A DNA stretch of 47,140 nucleotides from Sphingopyxis sp. LK2115 (GCF_014595975.1 NZ_JABWGQ010000046.1:1-47140), one strand, 5' to 3'; counted from the stretch's first letter, positions 1 to 9,010 are shown. The notes: generated by a model not told the origin, from the letters alone. Made by a program: numbers and translations.

Positions 1-29
1 CAACCGAGGTCCGAGGGAAGTAGCCGCAA

Positions 30-647
30 TTACACGATGACCCATTTCGGCGGCTGGATGCCGCGCGCCGCGCGCTCGGCCGACTGCGCCGACAATGTGT
101 CGAGAAGCGGGCCAAGTCCGCGGATGCGCGAAACATAGGCTTCAGCCTCGGCGACATTGGCGACGCGGTGTATGTTGATCAGGAACGCGGGCAACTGGCT
201 CTGCGCGCCATTCATCTGGTCGAAGATATAGTCATGGTTGCGGTAGGCAAACAGCCGCTCGGCGCGGGCCGCGGCGGCGTTGAACAACTCGAACGACAGC
301 GCCTCGTCGGCGGACAGCGTCGCGGGGTCGAAGCTTGCGCGCATCGCCGCGGCGCTCGCCTGCTGCAATTTGTGACGCGCGACCGCGGCTTCGTCGCTGA
401 CGTCGTCCCAGCGGCCATAATCGGCGTCGCGAATGCCGCGATACGCCTTGCTCTGCGGCGTCAGCGACAACAACGCCGCATCGTAATTTTCAAAAAATTG
501 CGCAAGGCCGGCGCCCGCCGGCACCGCCGCCGCCGGGGTCGGCGCGCTCGCCACGGTGCCGTCCTGGCCGGCCATGGGCGCACAGCCGGTCGCGGCGACC
601 AGGGCAAGGCCGGCGGACAGGCGAGCGAGGGTGCGAAGGTGCGACAC
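30..647 (-). pseudogene. DUF885-family lipoprotein, truncated at its C-terminus
   Basis: This 205-residue frame resembles the N-terminus of DUF885 proteins, a family of roughly 600-residue exported, probably peptidase-like proteins. It starts at a GTG with a GGGAG ribosome site. It has a signal peptide ending in a lipobox-like ATGC at about residues 19-22, then family-like stretches such as SKAYRGIRDADYGRW and FLINIHRVANVAEAE. Similarity seems to stop at GIQPPKW, and a TAA follows four codons later. None of the three frames in the 29 bases beyond the stop looks like a continuation. About two thirds of the protein is therefore missing, either through a rearrangement or insertion junction near position 35-40 or through a frameshift. 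The family assignment is from memory of its patterns. Confidence 0.6.
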
Positions 648-718
648 GATTTTCTCCCGGTTTATGCGGATATAAGCGGGGGCTTGCCATAGTGCCGCCG
701 GGCGCGCAATGGCGGGCC

Positions 719-1789
719 ATGTCGCTTTTTACCTCGCTCGCCGACGCCGCCTATGCGCTCGCCCGCCCGATCGTCCATGCGACCGATGGCGAGGCGGCGC
801 ATAATCTGACGCTCGCCGCGCTCCAGCCGATGCCGCGCGCGCGCCACGCCCTGACCAGCCCGGTGCTCGCGACCGAGCTTGCCGGACTGCGCTTCCCGAA
901 CCCCGTCGGGCTGGCCCCCGGTTTCGACAAGGACGCGCGTGTCGCGCACGCGATGCCGTATTTCGGCTTCGGCTTTGTCGAGGTCGGCACGCTCACCCCG
1001 CTGCCGCAGGAGGGCAACCTGCGCCCACGGCTTTTCCGGCTTGTCGAGGACCGCGCGATTATTAACCGCATGGGTTTCAACAACGGCGGGCAGGCGGCGG
1101 CGGCGGAGCGCATCGCCTGCCTGCGCCGCCATGGCCTGCCGGTGCCGCTCGGCATCAATATCGGCGCGAACAAGGACAGCACCGACCGCATCGCCGACTA
1201 TGCGAAAGGCGCTGCGGCGATGGCACCGCTCGCCGATTACCTTACCGTCAACATCAGCTCGCCGAACACGCCGGGGCTTCGCGCCTTGCAGGACAAGGGC
1301 GCGCTCGAGGCGCTGCTCGACGGCGTCGCCGCGGCGCAGCCCGCGGGCGCCACCATGCCGGTGTTCCTGAAGGTCGCGCCCGACCTGGAACCCGCCGACA
1401 TCGACGATATCGTCGCGGTCGCGCTGGACAAGGCGCTTGCGGCGGTGATCGTGTCGAACACCACCGTCGCGCGGCCGGCGCTGGCGTCGCGCCACGCCGC
1501 CGAAGCGGGCGGCCTGTCGGGCGCGCCGCTGACCGAACTCGCGCTCCGGCGCCTGCGCGATTTCCGCGCCGCGAGCGGGGGCAGGCTGCCGCTGATCGCC
1601 GCGGGCGGGATCGCGTCGGCGAGCCAGGCGTGGGAGCGCATCCGCGCGGGCGCCAGCCTGGTCCAGATCTATTCGGCGATGGTCTATGAAGGGCCGGGCC
1701 TTGCGGGCCGCATCGCGCGCGGGCTGGAAAGGCTGGCGGTGCGCGACGGGTTTGCGCGCGTGAGCGATGCAGTGGGGGTTGAGGGCTGA
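719..1789 (+). CDS. pyrD: dihydroorotate dehydrogenase (quinone), class 2
   Basis: It oxidises dihydroorotate to orotate with FMN and passes electrons to the membrane quinone pool, the fourth step of pyrimidine synthesis. The 356-residue product has the class 2 layout: a short N-terminal membrane-associating segment (MSLFTSLADAAYALA), then a TIM barrel. Visible motifs are PVGLAPGFDKDA near residue 62, FNNGG near 119, NISSPNTPGLR near 178, KVAPDLE near 219, SNTT, GGLSGAPL and the phosphate-binding AAGGI. An in-frame ATG nine codons upstream exists, but class 2 enzymes normally begin at the MSLF-type segment, so the start at 719 is preferred. It is divergent from the DUF885 fragment. Confidence 0.95.
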   Translation: MSLFTSLADAAYALARPIVHATDGEAAHNLTLAALQPMPRARHALTSPVLATELAGLRFPNPVGLAPGFDKDARVAHAMPYFGFGFVEVGTLTPLPQEGNLRPRLFRLVEDRAIINRMGFNNGGQAAAAERIACLRRHGLPVPLGINIGANKDSTDRIADYAKGAAAMAPLADYLTVNISSPNTPGLRALQDKGALEALLDGVAAAQPAGATMPVFLKVAPDLEPADIDDIVAVALDKALAAVIVSNTTVARPALASRHAAEAGGLSGAPLTELALRRLRDFRAASGGRLPLIAAGGIASASQAWERIRAGASLVQIYSAMVYEGPGLAGRIARGLERLAVRDGFARVSDAVGVEG

Positions 1790-1986
1790 CACCTTCCCCC
1801 TTTATGGGCGACGCTCGAAGGGAGCGGCGGCGCGTCATGCTATCGCAGCCTCAGGCCGAAAGCGCACCCCCACCGTTGCGTCCGGGCAGCAAGCTGCCAA
1901 GTCTTTCTGCATCCCGCATCAAGGGCGAGGGGAATCTTGGTTCACCGGGGTTGCGCCAGCCTTTGCCCCGCGCCAATGTCGCGCAC
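1790..1986. repeat. dispersed intergenic repeat, family R, copy 1
   Basis: The spacer between pyrD and the gamma-glutamyltransferase gene carries a copy of a repeat seen again at 5638-5815 and 24716-24898. It starts with a TTCCCCCTTTATGGG end and closes near 1936 with ATCAAGGGCGAGGGGAA. The inner part (AGCGCACCCCCACCGTTGCG) aligns with the inner part of the copy at 24.8 kb in the same orientation. The open frame running through it into the next gene is not taken as coding. Confidence 0.65.
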
Positions 1987-3678
1987 ATGCTGAACCGTCT
2001 CCTCGCGCTCGTCGCTTTCGTTTCGCTCGCCTGCCCCACACTCGCCGCCGCGCAGGGCGTCACCTCCTCCGCCGATCCACGCGCGACCGAGGCCGGGCGC
2101 GCAATTCTGCATCAGGGCGGAACCGCCGCCGACGCCGCCATTGCGATGGTCGCCGTGCTTACGCTCGTCGAACCGCAATCGAGCGGCATCGGCGGTGGCG
2201 GCTTCATGCTCCATCACAATGCCAGCGACGGCAGCCTGTCGACGATCGACGGCCGCGAGACCGCGCCCGCCGCCGCAACACCCGACCGCTTTCTCGGCCC
2301 CGACGGCAAGCCGCGCGGCTTTATGGACGTGGTGCCCGGCGGGCTGTCGGTCGGTGTTCCCGGCAACGTCCGCCTGATGGAAATGGCGCACAAGAAGTGG
2401 GGCAAGCTCGAATGGAAGGTGCTGTTCCAGCCCGCAATCGCGCTCGCCGAGGGCGGTTTCGAAGTCACCCCCGCGCTCCACAACTGGCTCGTGCGGTTCG
2501 AGCCCGTCTGGAAGGATTTTCCCGATGCGCGCGCGATCTACTATGTCGATGGCAAGCCTGCGCCGGTTGGCACGCGGCTTCGGAACCCGGCCTATGCCGC
2601 ACTGCTCCGCGACATCGCCGCGCGCGGTCCCGATGCCTTTTACAGCGGCGCCAATGCGCGCGCGATCCGCGATGCGGTTGCCAGGGCGCCGCGCAACCCC
2701 GCGACGCTGACGCTGACGGATCTGGCGGCCTACCAGGCGAAGGAACGCCCCGCAGTCTGCACCAGCTATCGCATCTACAAGGTTTGCGGCATGGGGCCGC
2801 CGTCGTCGGGCGCCACCACGGTCTTCGGCATCCTGGGGATGCTCGAAGGCTGGGATATCAAGGCGATGGGCAAGGATAATCCGATGAGCTGGCACCTGCT
2901 CGCCGAAGCGATGCAGCTGTCCTATGCCGATCGCGCCGCCTATCTGGGCGATGCCGATTTTGTCGACGTGCCGGTGAAAGGCCTGCTCGACAAATCCTAT
3001 CTTGCCCAGCGCCGCCAGCTCATCTCGCCCTATGGGGCGGCGGGTCGCTATGATCCGGGCATCCCGCCCGGAGCGGCGCCACGCGCGGCCGCGCCACCGG
3101 TCGACGAGCAGGGCACGACGCATTTTGTTGCCGCCGACGCCGCGGGCAATGTCGTTTCGATGACGTCGACGGTCGAAAGCATCTTTGGCAGCCAGCTGAT
3201 CGCGAACGGCTATTTCCTCAACAATGAACTCACCGATTTCGACCTTGCGCCGACGAAGGATGGTGTGCCGACCGCGAACCGCGTGCAACCGGGCAAGCGG
3301 CCGCTGTCCTCGATGTCGCCGACGATCGTTTACGGCCCCGACGGCAAGGTCGTGCTCGCCGTCGGTTCGGCGGGCGGCAAGCGCATCATCATGCATGTCA
3401 CCAAGACGCTGATCGGCGTGCTCGACTGGGGTCTTGGCGTGGACGAAGCGATTGCGCTTCCCAATCTCTATTTCGGTCGCGAGGGCGTGCTGATCGAGGA
3501 TAATGAGGCAGGGCGGGCGATCGCCGCGAAAATGCGGCCTTTCGGCTACAGCTTCACCCCCACCGACCTCGGTTCGAAACTCAACGCCATCGAACGCACG
3601 GCGGACGGGATGCGCGGCGCCGCCGATCCGCGCGGCCCCGGCACTTCGGCGGTCGATGGCGCGCCGCCGCAGGGGTGA
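1987..3678 (+). CDS. ggt: gamma-glutamyltransferase
   Basis: This is a periplasmic N-terminal-nucleophile hydrolase that cleaves and transfers the gamma-glutamyl group of glutathione. The 563-residue precursor starts at MLNRLLALVAFVSLACPTLA, a clear signal peptide ending near AAAQ, so the longer upstream reading of the frame through the repeat is rejected. It self-cleaves before the Thr of the TTHF motif; here that is Thr377 in DEQGTTHFVAAD, giving large and small subunits. Other family features are the SGIGGGGFM glycine stretch near residue 65, PGKRPLSSMSP near 440 and GSAGGKRI near 463 (usually GSPGG). It stands alone on the plus strand and is probably involved in glutathione turnover. Confidence 0.93.
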   Translation: MLNRLLALVAFVSLACPTLAAAQGVTSSADPRATEAGRAILHQGGTAADAAIAMVAVLTLVEPQSSGIGGGGFMLHHNASDGSLSTIDGRETAPAAATPDRFLGPDGKPRGFMDVVPGGLSVGVPGNVRLMEMAHKKWGKLEWKVLFQPAIALAEGGFEVTPALHNWLVRFEPVWKDFPDARAIYYVDGKPAPVGTRLRNPAYAALLRDIAARGPDAFYSGANARAIRDAVARAPRNPATLTLTDLAAYQAKERPAVCTSYRIYKVCGMGPPSSGATTVFGILGMLEGWDIKAMGKDNPMSWHLLAEAMQLSYADRAAYLGDADFVDVPVKGLLDKSYLAQRRQLISPYGAAGRYDPGIPPGAAPRAAAPPVDEQGTTHFVAADAAGNVVSMTSTVESIFGSQLIANGYFLNNELTDFDLAPTKDGVPTANRVQPGKRPLSSMSPTIVYGPDGKVVLAVGSAGGKRIIMHVTKTLIGVLDWGLGVDEAIALPNLYFGREGVLIEDNEAGRAIAAKMRPFGYSFTPTDLGSKLNAIERTADGMRGAADPRGPGTSAVDGAPPQG

Positions 3679-3692
3679 TGGTCCTGTTCGCG

Positions 3693-3724
3693 TCGTCATC
3701 CCGGCCTTCGCCGCGACGACGGAA
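3693..3724. repeat. short family-T repeat fragment
   Basis: The segment reads roughly GTCATCCCGGCCTTCGCC and is a remnant of the family found more fully at 18629-18722, 19810-19897 and 38171-38285. It sits just after the gamma-glutamyltransferase stop codon. Confidence 0.4.
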
Positions 3725-3806
3725 CCGCTTATGGACTTCTAACGTGCAACGATTGACCCTAGAACGGGCGCAACGAAATAATATCCTCCCAAGGAGAGCG
3801 AGCGGC

Positions 3807-5636
3807 ATGAAGCTGGAAAATCCCCATCTCGACCATTTTCCCAGCCTGGTCGCGATGTTCTTCGACCGCGCGGCGCGCGGCGGCGACGATCCCTTTCTGT
3901 GGCGCAAGGCCGACCGCGCGTGGCAGGCGCTGAGCTGGCGCGAGGTCGCCGAACAGGTTGCGGCGCTCGCGCATAATTTGCGCAAGCTTGGGCTGAAAGA
4001 GGGCGATCGGGTGGTGCTGGTGAGCGAGAACCGGCCCGAATGGTGTATCGCCGACCTTGGCATCATGGCCGCGGGATGCATCACCGTCCCGACCTATACG
4101 ACCAACACCGAGCGCGATCATCAGCATATTCTCGACAACAGCGGCGCGCGCGCGGTGATCGTGTCGACCGCAAAGCTCGCGCGCGTGCTGATGCCCGCGG
4201 TGATGCGGTCCGACGCGCATATTGTCATCACCATGGAAAGCCTGCGCGTCGGGCAACAGGGCGAGGTGTCGGTGCATGACTGGGCGCCAATGGTTGTCGG
4301 CGGCGCGGCGTGGATCGAGGAAACCAGGGCGCGCGGCCTCGGCGTCAAGCGCGAGGATACCGCCTGCCTGATCTACACCAGCGGCACTGGCGGCGCACCG
4401 CGCGGGGTGATGCAGCATCATGGCGCGATCCTGCACAATGCGGCGGGCGCGGCCGAAATACTGGTCAATGATTTCGGCATCGGCGATGAGGAAGTGTTCC
4501 TCTCCTTCCTGCCGCTCAGTCACGCCTATGAACATTCGGGCGGCCAGTTCCTGCCGATCATGGTCGGCGCGCAAATCTATTACAGCGAGGGGCTGGAAAA
4601 GCTCGTCTCGAATATCGAGGAAACACGACCGACGATCATGGTCGTTGTCCCGCGCCTGTTCGAGGTGATCCGCGCGCGGATGATCAAGGCGGTCGAAAAA
4701 CAGGGCAGGCTTGCGAACTGGATGCTGAGCCAGGCGCTGCGCGTTGGCGAAAAACATTATGAGCGGCGCATGGGCGTGCTCGACCGCCCGGTCGACCTGC
4801 TGCTCAATCGGCTGTTCCGTCCCAAGATCCAGAAAAGATTCGGCGGCCGGATAAAGGCACTGGTGTCGGGCGGCGCCCCGCTCAATCCCGAAATTGGCGT
4901 CTTTTTCCATTCGATTGGCCTCACCTTGCTTCAGGGATATGGGCAGACAGAGGCCGGCCCGGTGATCAGCTGCAACCGGCCGAGGACGGGGCTGAAGATG
5001 GACACCGTCGGCCCACCGCTGATGAACACCGAAGTGCGCATCGCGGACGACGGCGAAATCTGTGTGCGCGGCGAGCTGGTGATGAAAGGCTATTGGCGCA
5101 ACGCCGCCGAGACCGCGCGCGTGCTGATCGCCGACCCCGCCGATCCGGGGGGCGCGCCGTGGCTCCATACCGGCGATATCGGCCATATCGACGAGGCGGG
5201 GCGGATCGTCATCACCGACCGCAAGAAGGACCTTATCGTCAACGACAAGGGCGACAATGTCTCGCCGCAGCGAGTCGAAGGGATGCTGACGCTCCAGCCC
5301 GAAATCCTGCAGGCGATGGTCTATGGCGACAAGCGCCCGCATCTTGTCGCCATCCTCGTTCCCGATCCCGAATGGGCCGCCGAATGGGCCGAAGTCGAAG
5401 GACTGCCCAAGGAAATGACGCTGCTGCGTGAACATGAAAAGTTCCGCGCCGCGATCCGCGCCGCGGTCGACCGCGTGAACGGTCAGCTTTCGGTGATCGA
5501 AAAGGTTCGCAAGTTCGACTTTGCCGACGAAGCCTTCACGATCGAGAATGAACAGATGACGCCATCGATGAAGATTCGCCGCCATGTGCTGCGCGAGATT
5601 TATGCCGACAGGATTGCGGCGCTTTACAGGGCCTGA
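3807..5636 (+). CDS. long-chain fatty-acid--CoA ligase (AMP-binding)
   Basis: It activates a fatty acid to acyl-adenylate and then acyl-CoA. The 609-residue protein belongs to the ANL adenylating superfamily, FAA1-like branch. The phosphate loop near residue 190 reads YTSGTGGAPRGVMQHH, where the common form is YTSGTTGxPKG; the Gly and Arg changes recur in an alphaproteobacterial sub-branch as far as I recall. Also visible are GYGQTEAGP near 378, the hinge region HTGDIGHIDEAGRIVITDR and KDLIV near 474, which precedes the usual C-terminal part. The start at MKLENPHLDHF is fixed by AAGGAGAG 8 bases upstream. Substrate chain length cannot be read from the sequence. Confidence 0.9.
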   Translation: MKLENPHLDHFPSLVAMFFDRAARGGDDPFLWRKADRAWQALSWREVAEQVAALAHNLRKLGLKEGDRVVLVSENRPEWCIADLGIMAAGCITVPTYTTNTERDHQHILDNSGARAVIVSTAKLARVLMPAVMRSDAHIVITMESLRVGQQGEVSVHDWAPMVVGGAAWIEETRARGLGVKREDTACLIYTSGTGGAPRGVMQHHGAILHNAAGAAEILVNDFGIGDEEVFLSFLPLSHAYEHSGGQFLPIMVGAQIYYSEGLEKLVSNIEETRPTIMVVVPRLFEVIRARMIKAVEKQGRLANWMLSQALRVGEKHYERRMGVLDRPVDLLLNRLFRPKIQKRFGGRIKALVSGGAPLNPEIGVFFHSIGLTLLQGYGQTEAGPVISCNRPRTGLKMDTVGPPLMNTEVRIADDGEICVRGELVMKGYWRNAAETARVLIADPADPGGAPWLHTGDIGHIDEAGRIVITDRKKDLIVNDKGDNVSPQRVEGMLTLQPEILQAMVYGDKRPHLVAILVPDPEWAAEWAEVEGLPKEMTLLREHEKFRAAIRAAVDRVNGQLSVIEKVRKFDFADEAFTIENEQMTPSMKIRRHVLREIYADRIAALYRA

Positions 5637-5637
5637 A

Positions 5638-5815
5638 TCCCTTCCCCTTGACGGGGGAGTCAGCGAGATGTGCTTGCTCGTTCGCTAGTCGCAGCGGCGG
5701 GGGAGCGTTCTCCGCCAGATGCCATGCCGCATCATCACCCCATCCAACTTCGCCTGACCGCTCTGCGGCAAGGCGGCCTGTCCTTCCCCCATCAAGGGGA
5801 AAGGCCGTAAGAGCA
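5638..5815. repeat. dispersed intergenic repeat, family R, copy 2 (inverted)
   Basis: This copy fills most of the gap between the acyl-CoA ligase and the next gene. It runs from CCTTCCCCTTGACGGGGGAG to CCCCCATCAAGGGGAAAGG. Its reverse complement aligns with the copy at 24.7-24.9 kb, for example GAAGTTGGATGGGG and CCGCTGCGACTAGCGAAC against GGAGTTGGATGGGG and CCGCTGCAACCAGCGAAC. It is therefore the same element in the opposite orientation. No gene is seen in it. Confidence 0.7.
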
Positions 5816-5878
5816 GGCGGGGTGCGACCCGAAGACCTCGGCGCAAACCGGCACCCGCCTGCGGCCAAGCCCTTGGGC

Positions 5879-6325
5879 TCAGCCTTCGTCCCCCGCCGGT
5901 TTGCGATAGGGGACGAACTCGCCAAAAACACAGGTCGGGCCGCGAATGCCGCTCGTCCGGTCGACCAGGTGAAAAAAATCGCCTTCGCAGGTCGACGATC
6001 CGAACTGACGCACGACCATGATGTCGCTGTCGCGCGCGAGGCCGGGGCAGCTGCCTTTCAGGTCGTTGCGATACACGAGCTTGCCGCTCGCGCGGTACAA
6101 GAGGATGCTGTCCGACACGCGGATCGTGTCGTTGCTGCGATAATTGGGCAGGCATTTGAGCGGCGCGCCGGGCACCTTGCCCGCGAGTTGCTTGTCCAGC
6201 CGTTCGGCCTGTTTCGGGGTCAGCGCCGCCGCGCCGGGTTCCCCCGACCCCGCCGGCGCGCAGCTTGCGGCGAGCGGCGCCGCCGCAACGGCCAGCACGG
6301 CCGCTATCGGGTTCAGCTTGGCCAT
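5879..6325 (-). CDS. conserved hypothetical lipoprotein
   Basis: The 148-residue protein begins with a signal sequence (MAKLNPIAAVLAVAAAPLAASC) ending in a likely lipobox, so it is probably lipid-anchored in the periplasm. The mature part holds three further cysteines (LKCLPNY, KGSCPGL, SSTCEGDFF) and a late PTCVFGEFVPYRKP stretch. The start is supported by AAGGAG 8 bases upstream. It resembles small cysteine-containing secreted proteins common in sphingomonads (possibly the DUF6491 group), but I cannot name a function. It lies downstream of gloB on the same strand, 67 bp away. Confidence 0.75.
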   Translation of the reverse strand: MAKLNPIAAVLAVAAAPLAASCAPAGSGEPGAAALTPKQAERLDKQLAGKVPGAPLKCLPNYRSNDTIRVSDSILLYRASGKLVYRNDLKGSCPGLARDSDIMVVRQFGSSTCEGDFFHLVDRTSGIRGPTCVFGEFVPYRKPAGDEG

Positions 6326-6392
6326 GAAATCGCTCCTTGTAATCGGTCAGAATAGCCGCGGCCGATGAACCCGCGCTGAAGGAACAGCGACA

Positions 6393-7124
6393 TCACGCCA
6401 TATCCTTGAGCGCGCGGATGCGCGCCAGTTCGGCGGCGTCGGGCGCCCGGAAAAAGGGATTGGTCGCGCGCTCGGCGCCGATGCTCGTCGGCACCGTCGC
6501 TTCGCCTGCGGCACGCGCGGCCTCGACCGCGGCGAGCCGCGCCGCCAGCGCTTCGTTGCCGGGATCGACGCTGATCGCGAAGCGGGCGTTGGACAGCGTA
6601 TATTCGTGCGCGCAATAAACGCGCGTCGCATCGTCAAGCGTCCTGAGCTTTTGCATATTGGCGAACATCTGTTCGGCCGTCCCTTCGAACAGGCGGCCGC
6701 ACCCCATCGCGAACATCGTGTCGCCGACAAAGATCGCGGCGTCGTCCGCGAAATGATAGGCGATGTGGCCCGCAGTGTGCGCGGGGACGTCCCAGACCTC
6801 TGCGACATGTCCGCCGAGCCGCACCCTGTCGCCGCCCGTCACCCGAACGTCGAGTGTCGGGATGCGTTCATACTCGGCTGCGGGGCCGGTGATCGTGCAC
6901 CCTGTTGCTTCCTTGATCGCCGCGTTGCCGCCGGTGTGATCGGGATGCCAGTGCGTGTTCCAGATGTCGGTGATCGTCCAGCCGCGTGTCGCCGCCGCCG
7001 CCAGCACGGGATCGGCGACCGCCGGATCGACCACCATCGTCGCCTCGCTGGCGGGATCGTGAACCAGCCACACATAATTGTCGCTGAGAACGGGAATCCG
7101 GACGATTTCGAGTGCAGCCACCAT
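6393..7124 (-). CDS. gloB: hydroxyacylglutathione hydrolase (glyoxalase II)
   Basis: It hydrolyses S-lactoylglutathione to lactate and glutathione, the second step of methylglyoxal detoxification. The 243-residue metallo-beta-lactamase-fold protein shows THWHPDHTGG at residues 57-66, His116 and His120 in DVPAHTAGH, the bridging Asp135 in FVGDTMF and His173 in CAHEYT, which together make a complete binuclear metal site. The C-terminal glutathione-binding part includes the ERATNPFFR stretch. AAAGGAGAC stands right before the ATG. It follows gloA on the same strand after a 109-bp gap, so both glyoxalase steps are encoded together. Confidence 0.95.
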   Translation of the reverse strand: MVAALEIVRIPVLSDNYVWLVHDPASEATMVVDPAVADPVLAAAATRGWTITDIWNTHWHPDHTGGNAAIKEATGCTITGPAAEYERIPTLDVRVTGGDRVRLGGHVAEVWDVPAHTAGHIAYHFADDAAIFVGDTMFAMGCGRLFEGTAEQMFANMQKLRTLDDATRVYCAHEYTLSNARFAISVDPGNEALAARLAAVEAARAAGEATVPTSIGAERATNPFFRAPDAAELARIRALKDMA

Positions 7125-7233
7125 GTCTCCTTTCCAGCTCTCGCACCCACAGACGGAGCGGATGCCAGCGGACCTTGGTGGTTCATCCTGCCACAGCCGC
7201 CCCGGAAAGTCTCGCTTCCCGCGCGGCAGCGTC

Positions 7234-7671
7234 TTACCAGCTTCCCGTGTTCGGCATCGACGCCCAGGGTTCCTGCGGCGGCAGATGGCCGTCCTGGAGC
7301 AGCTCGACCGAAATGCCGTCGGGCGATCGGACGAACGCCATATGGCCGTCGCGCGGCGGGCGGTTGATCGTCACCCCCGCGTCCATCAGCCGCTGGCACG
7401 TCGCATAGATATCGTCGACCTGGTAAGCGAGATGCCCGAAGTTGCGGCCGCCGTCATATTGTTCGGGCGCGCTGCCGTCCGCGGGCGGCCAGTTATAGGT
7501 CAGCTCGACCTCGGCGACGCCCGCCTGTCCGGGGGCCGCGAGGAAGATGAGCGTGAAGCGTCCGGCTTCATTGTCGAAACGGCGCACTTCCTCCAGCCCG
7601 ATCAGCTTGAAGAAGTCGATGGTGGCTTGCGGGTCCGACACGCGGATCATCGTATGAAGATATTTGGTCAT
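7234..7671 (-). CDS. gloA: lactoylglutathione lyase (glyoxalase I), VOC family
   Basis: It isomerises the methylglyoxal-glutathione hemithioacetal to S-lactoylglutathione. The 145-residue product has the two beta-alpha-beta-beta-beta VOC modules. The first starts at [14 protein letters not shown], with a metal-ligand His at residue 6 and FYKLxG-like [13 protein letters not shown]. The second contains [15 protein letters not shown] and ends in DGISVELLQ, which carries the late Glu ligand. It begins 9 bp after the upstream thioesterase gene, indicating one transcript. The ribosome site is weak (GGGCAT), which suggests coupling to the upstream gene. Confidence 0.93.
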   Translation of the reverse strand: MTKYLHTMIRVSDPQATIDFFKLIGLEEVRRFDNEAGRFTLIFLAAPGQAGVAEVELTYNWPPADGSAPEQYDGGRNFGHLAYQVDDIYATCQRLMDAGVTINRPPRDGHMAFVRSPDGISVELLQDGHLPPQEPWASMPNTGSW

Positions 7672-7680
7672 ATGCCCATA

Positions 7681-8118
7681 TTAGGCGCGCAGGCGCCGCC
7701 CTTCAAACGCTTCGAACAAGGATATGAATGCATCGGGAACCGGTGCCGACGCGCCTTGCGCTTCCTCGACATGGACGTTGACGATCGTGCCCGCGGCGCG
7801 AAGTTCGTCCCTGTCCTTGCCGTGCAGTTCGAACAAAAAGGTCATCGAACTCCGGCCAACGCGCGATGCGCGCACGCAAATGTCGATCTCTTCGTCCAGC
7901 AGGATCGGCGCTTTGTAATCCACCTCGGCGCGCGCGACGTGAAACTCTGGACTGTCGCGCAGCGGCCAGCGGTCATAAACCCCCGCCGCACGCCAATATT
8001 CGGTGATGCCGAGGTCGAAATATTCCAGATAACGGCTGTTGAACACCACCGCCTGCGCGTCGATCTCGGCATAGCGGACGCGCTTGGTGACGTGAAATCG
8101 AAAATCGCTGCGGGCCAT
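7681..8118 (-). CDS. acyl-CoA thioesterase, hotdog fold (YbgC/4-HBT type)
   Basis: The 145-residue protein matches the 4-hydroxybenzoyl-CoA thioesterase hotdog family. The motif RYAEIDAQAVVFNSRYLEYFD near residues 15-35 contains the catalytic-type Asp and the N-x-x-Y-hinge pattern, followed by ARAEVDYKAPILLDEEIDI. It should hydrolyse a CoA thioester in the cytoplasm; the substrate is unknown. AAAGGACAG precedes the ATG. It lies between the alpha/beta hydrolase (9 bp upstream) and gloA (9 bp downstream) in a compact operon. Confidence 0.85.
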   Translation of the reverse strand: MARSDFRFHVTKRVRYAEIDAQAVVFNSRYLEYFDLGITEYWRAAGVYDRWPLRDSPEFHVARAEVDYKAPILLDEEIDICVRASRVGRSSMTFLFELHGKDRDELRAAGTIVNVHVEEAQGASAPVPDAFISLFEAFEGRRLRA

Positions 8119-8127
8119 GTCTGTCCT

Positions 8128-8883
8128 TTAACGGTTGGTAAGTCGCGCGACCGTATCGATCAGCAGCGCGATGTCGCTGTCGCGCGACAGGCGGTGGTCG
8201 CCGCCCTTGACGAACGTGACCTGCACGTCATCGCTTGCGAGCGCCGCGGCGAGGCGCAGGCTGATGTCGGGCGGCACGTCGCCATCGTCCTGCCCGTGCA
8301 GCAGCCGCACCGGGCAGGCGAGGGGGATTTCGGCATCGAGCAAGCGGTTCGCCTCGCCCGACCGGAAAAAGCCCCGCGTCGTCACATAGGGTTGGTCGCT
8401 ATAGGGTGTTTCCTCGACCAGCGCGCCTTCGGCAAGGATGATCGACTTTTCTTCCGCCGTGAAACCCCAGTCGGTAAAGTCGGGCGCGGCCGCGATCCCG
8501 ACCAGCCCGGCGATGCGACCCGGCCCGTCGCGCTGGACCATCGCCAGCGCGGTGAGCAGCATCAGCCAGCCGCCCATCGACGATCCGACAAAAAGGACGG
8601 GGCCGTCCACCCTGGCGTCGAGCAGGTCGAGCACATCGCCGCGCCAGTCGAGCAGGGTCTGGTCGGCGAACAGCCCGTCCGACAGCCCGCACCCTGCATA
8701 ATCGAGCAGCAGGCATGCGCGCCCATCGGCCGCGGCCCAGTCGAACAGCGCGGTCGCCTTGCCCCCCGCCATGTCGGACATATAGCCGGGCAGGAAGACG
8801 ATCGTCGGCGCCGCGCCCGGCGTAAAGCGATAGGCGAGCCGCGGGCGGCCCGTGCGGTGGAGATAGTCGACGACCTCGGCCAC
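8128..8883 (-). CDS. alpha/beta hydrolase (ABHD10-like serine esterase)
   Basis: The product of about 251 residues has the alpha/beta-hydrolase signature. There is an oxyanion strand FLPGYMSDMAGGKA, the nucleophile elbow GSSMGGW, an acid-containing HGQDDGDVP loop and the catalytic His in GGDHRLS. The FLPGYMSDMxGxKA and GSSMGGW pair resembles the ABHD10 acyl-protein or acyl-glucuronide esterase group. Two GTG codons are possible starts, at 8889 and 8883. GGGGGAGG abuts the first but stands 5 bases before the second, so 8883 is chosen. It leads the thioesterase-gloA-gloB run. Confidence 0.85.
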   Translation of the reverse strand: MAEVVDYLHRTGRPRLAYRFTPGAAPTIVFLPGYMSDMAGGKATALFDWAAADGRACLLLDYAGCGLSDGLFADQTLLDWRGDVLDLLDARVDGPVLFVGSSMGGWLMLLTALAMVQRDGPGRIAGLVGIAAAPDFTDWGFTAEEKSIILAEGALVEETPYSDQPYVTTRGFFRSGEANRLLDAEIPLACPVRLLHGQDDGDVPPDISLRLAAALASDDVQVTFVKGGDHRLSRDSDIALLIDTVARLTNR

Positions 8884-8889
8884 GCTCAC

Positions 8890-8990
8890 CTCCCCCTTCC
8901 GTTCATGTCGAGCGAGGTCGCGGCCCGCTGCACGCGGGCAATCCCGACGGGCATCTCGACTTCGCTCGATGCGAACGGGGAATCGGAGGT
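8890..8990. repeat. dispersed intergenic repeat, family S, copy 1
   Basis: The element lies between the DUF6356 gene and the hydrolase gene. It has TTCATGTCGAGCGAGGTCG near one end and CGACTTCGCTCGATGCGAAC at the other, so the ends are inverted relatives (GTCGAGCGA and TCGCTCGA). Related copies stand at 17069-17162, 21290-21412, 33925-34023 and 39073-39168. Confidence 0.65.
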
Positions 8991-9010
8991 TGACGCAGAA
9001 ATCACGCTGT

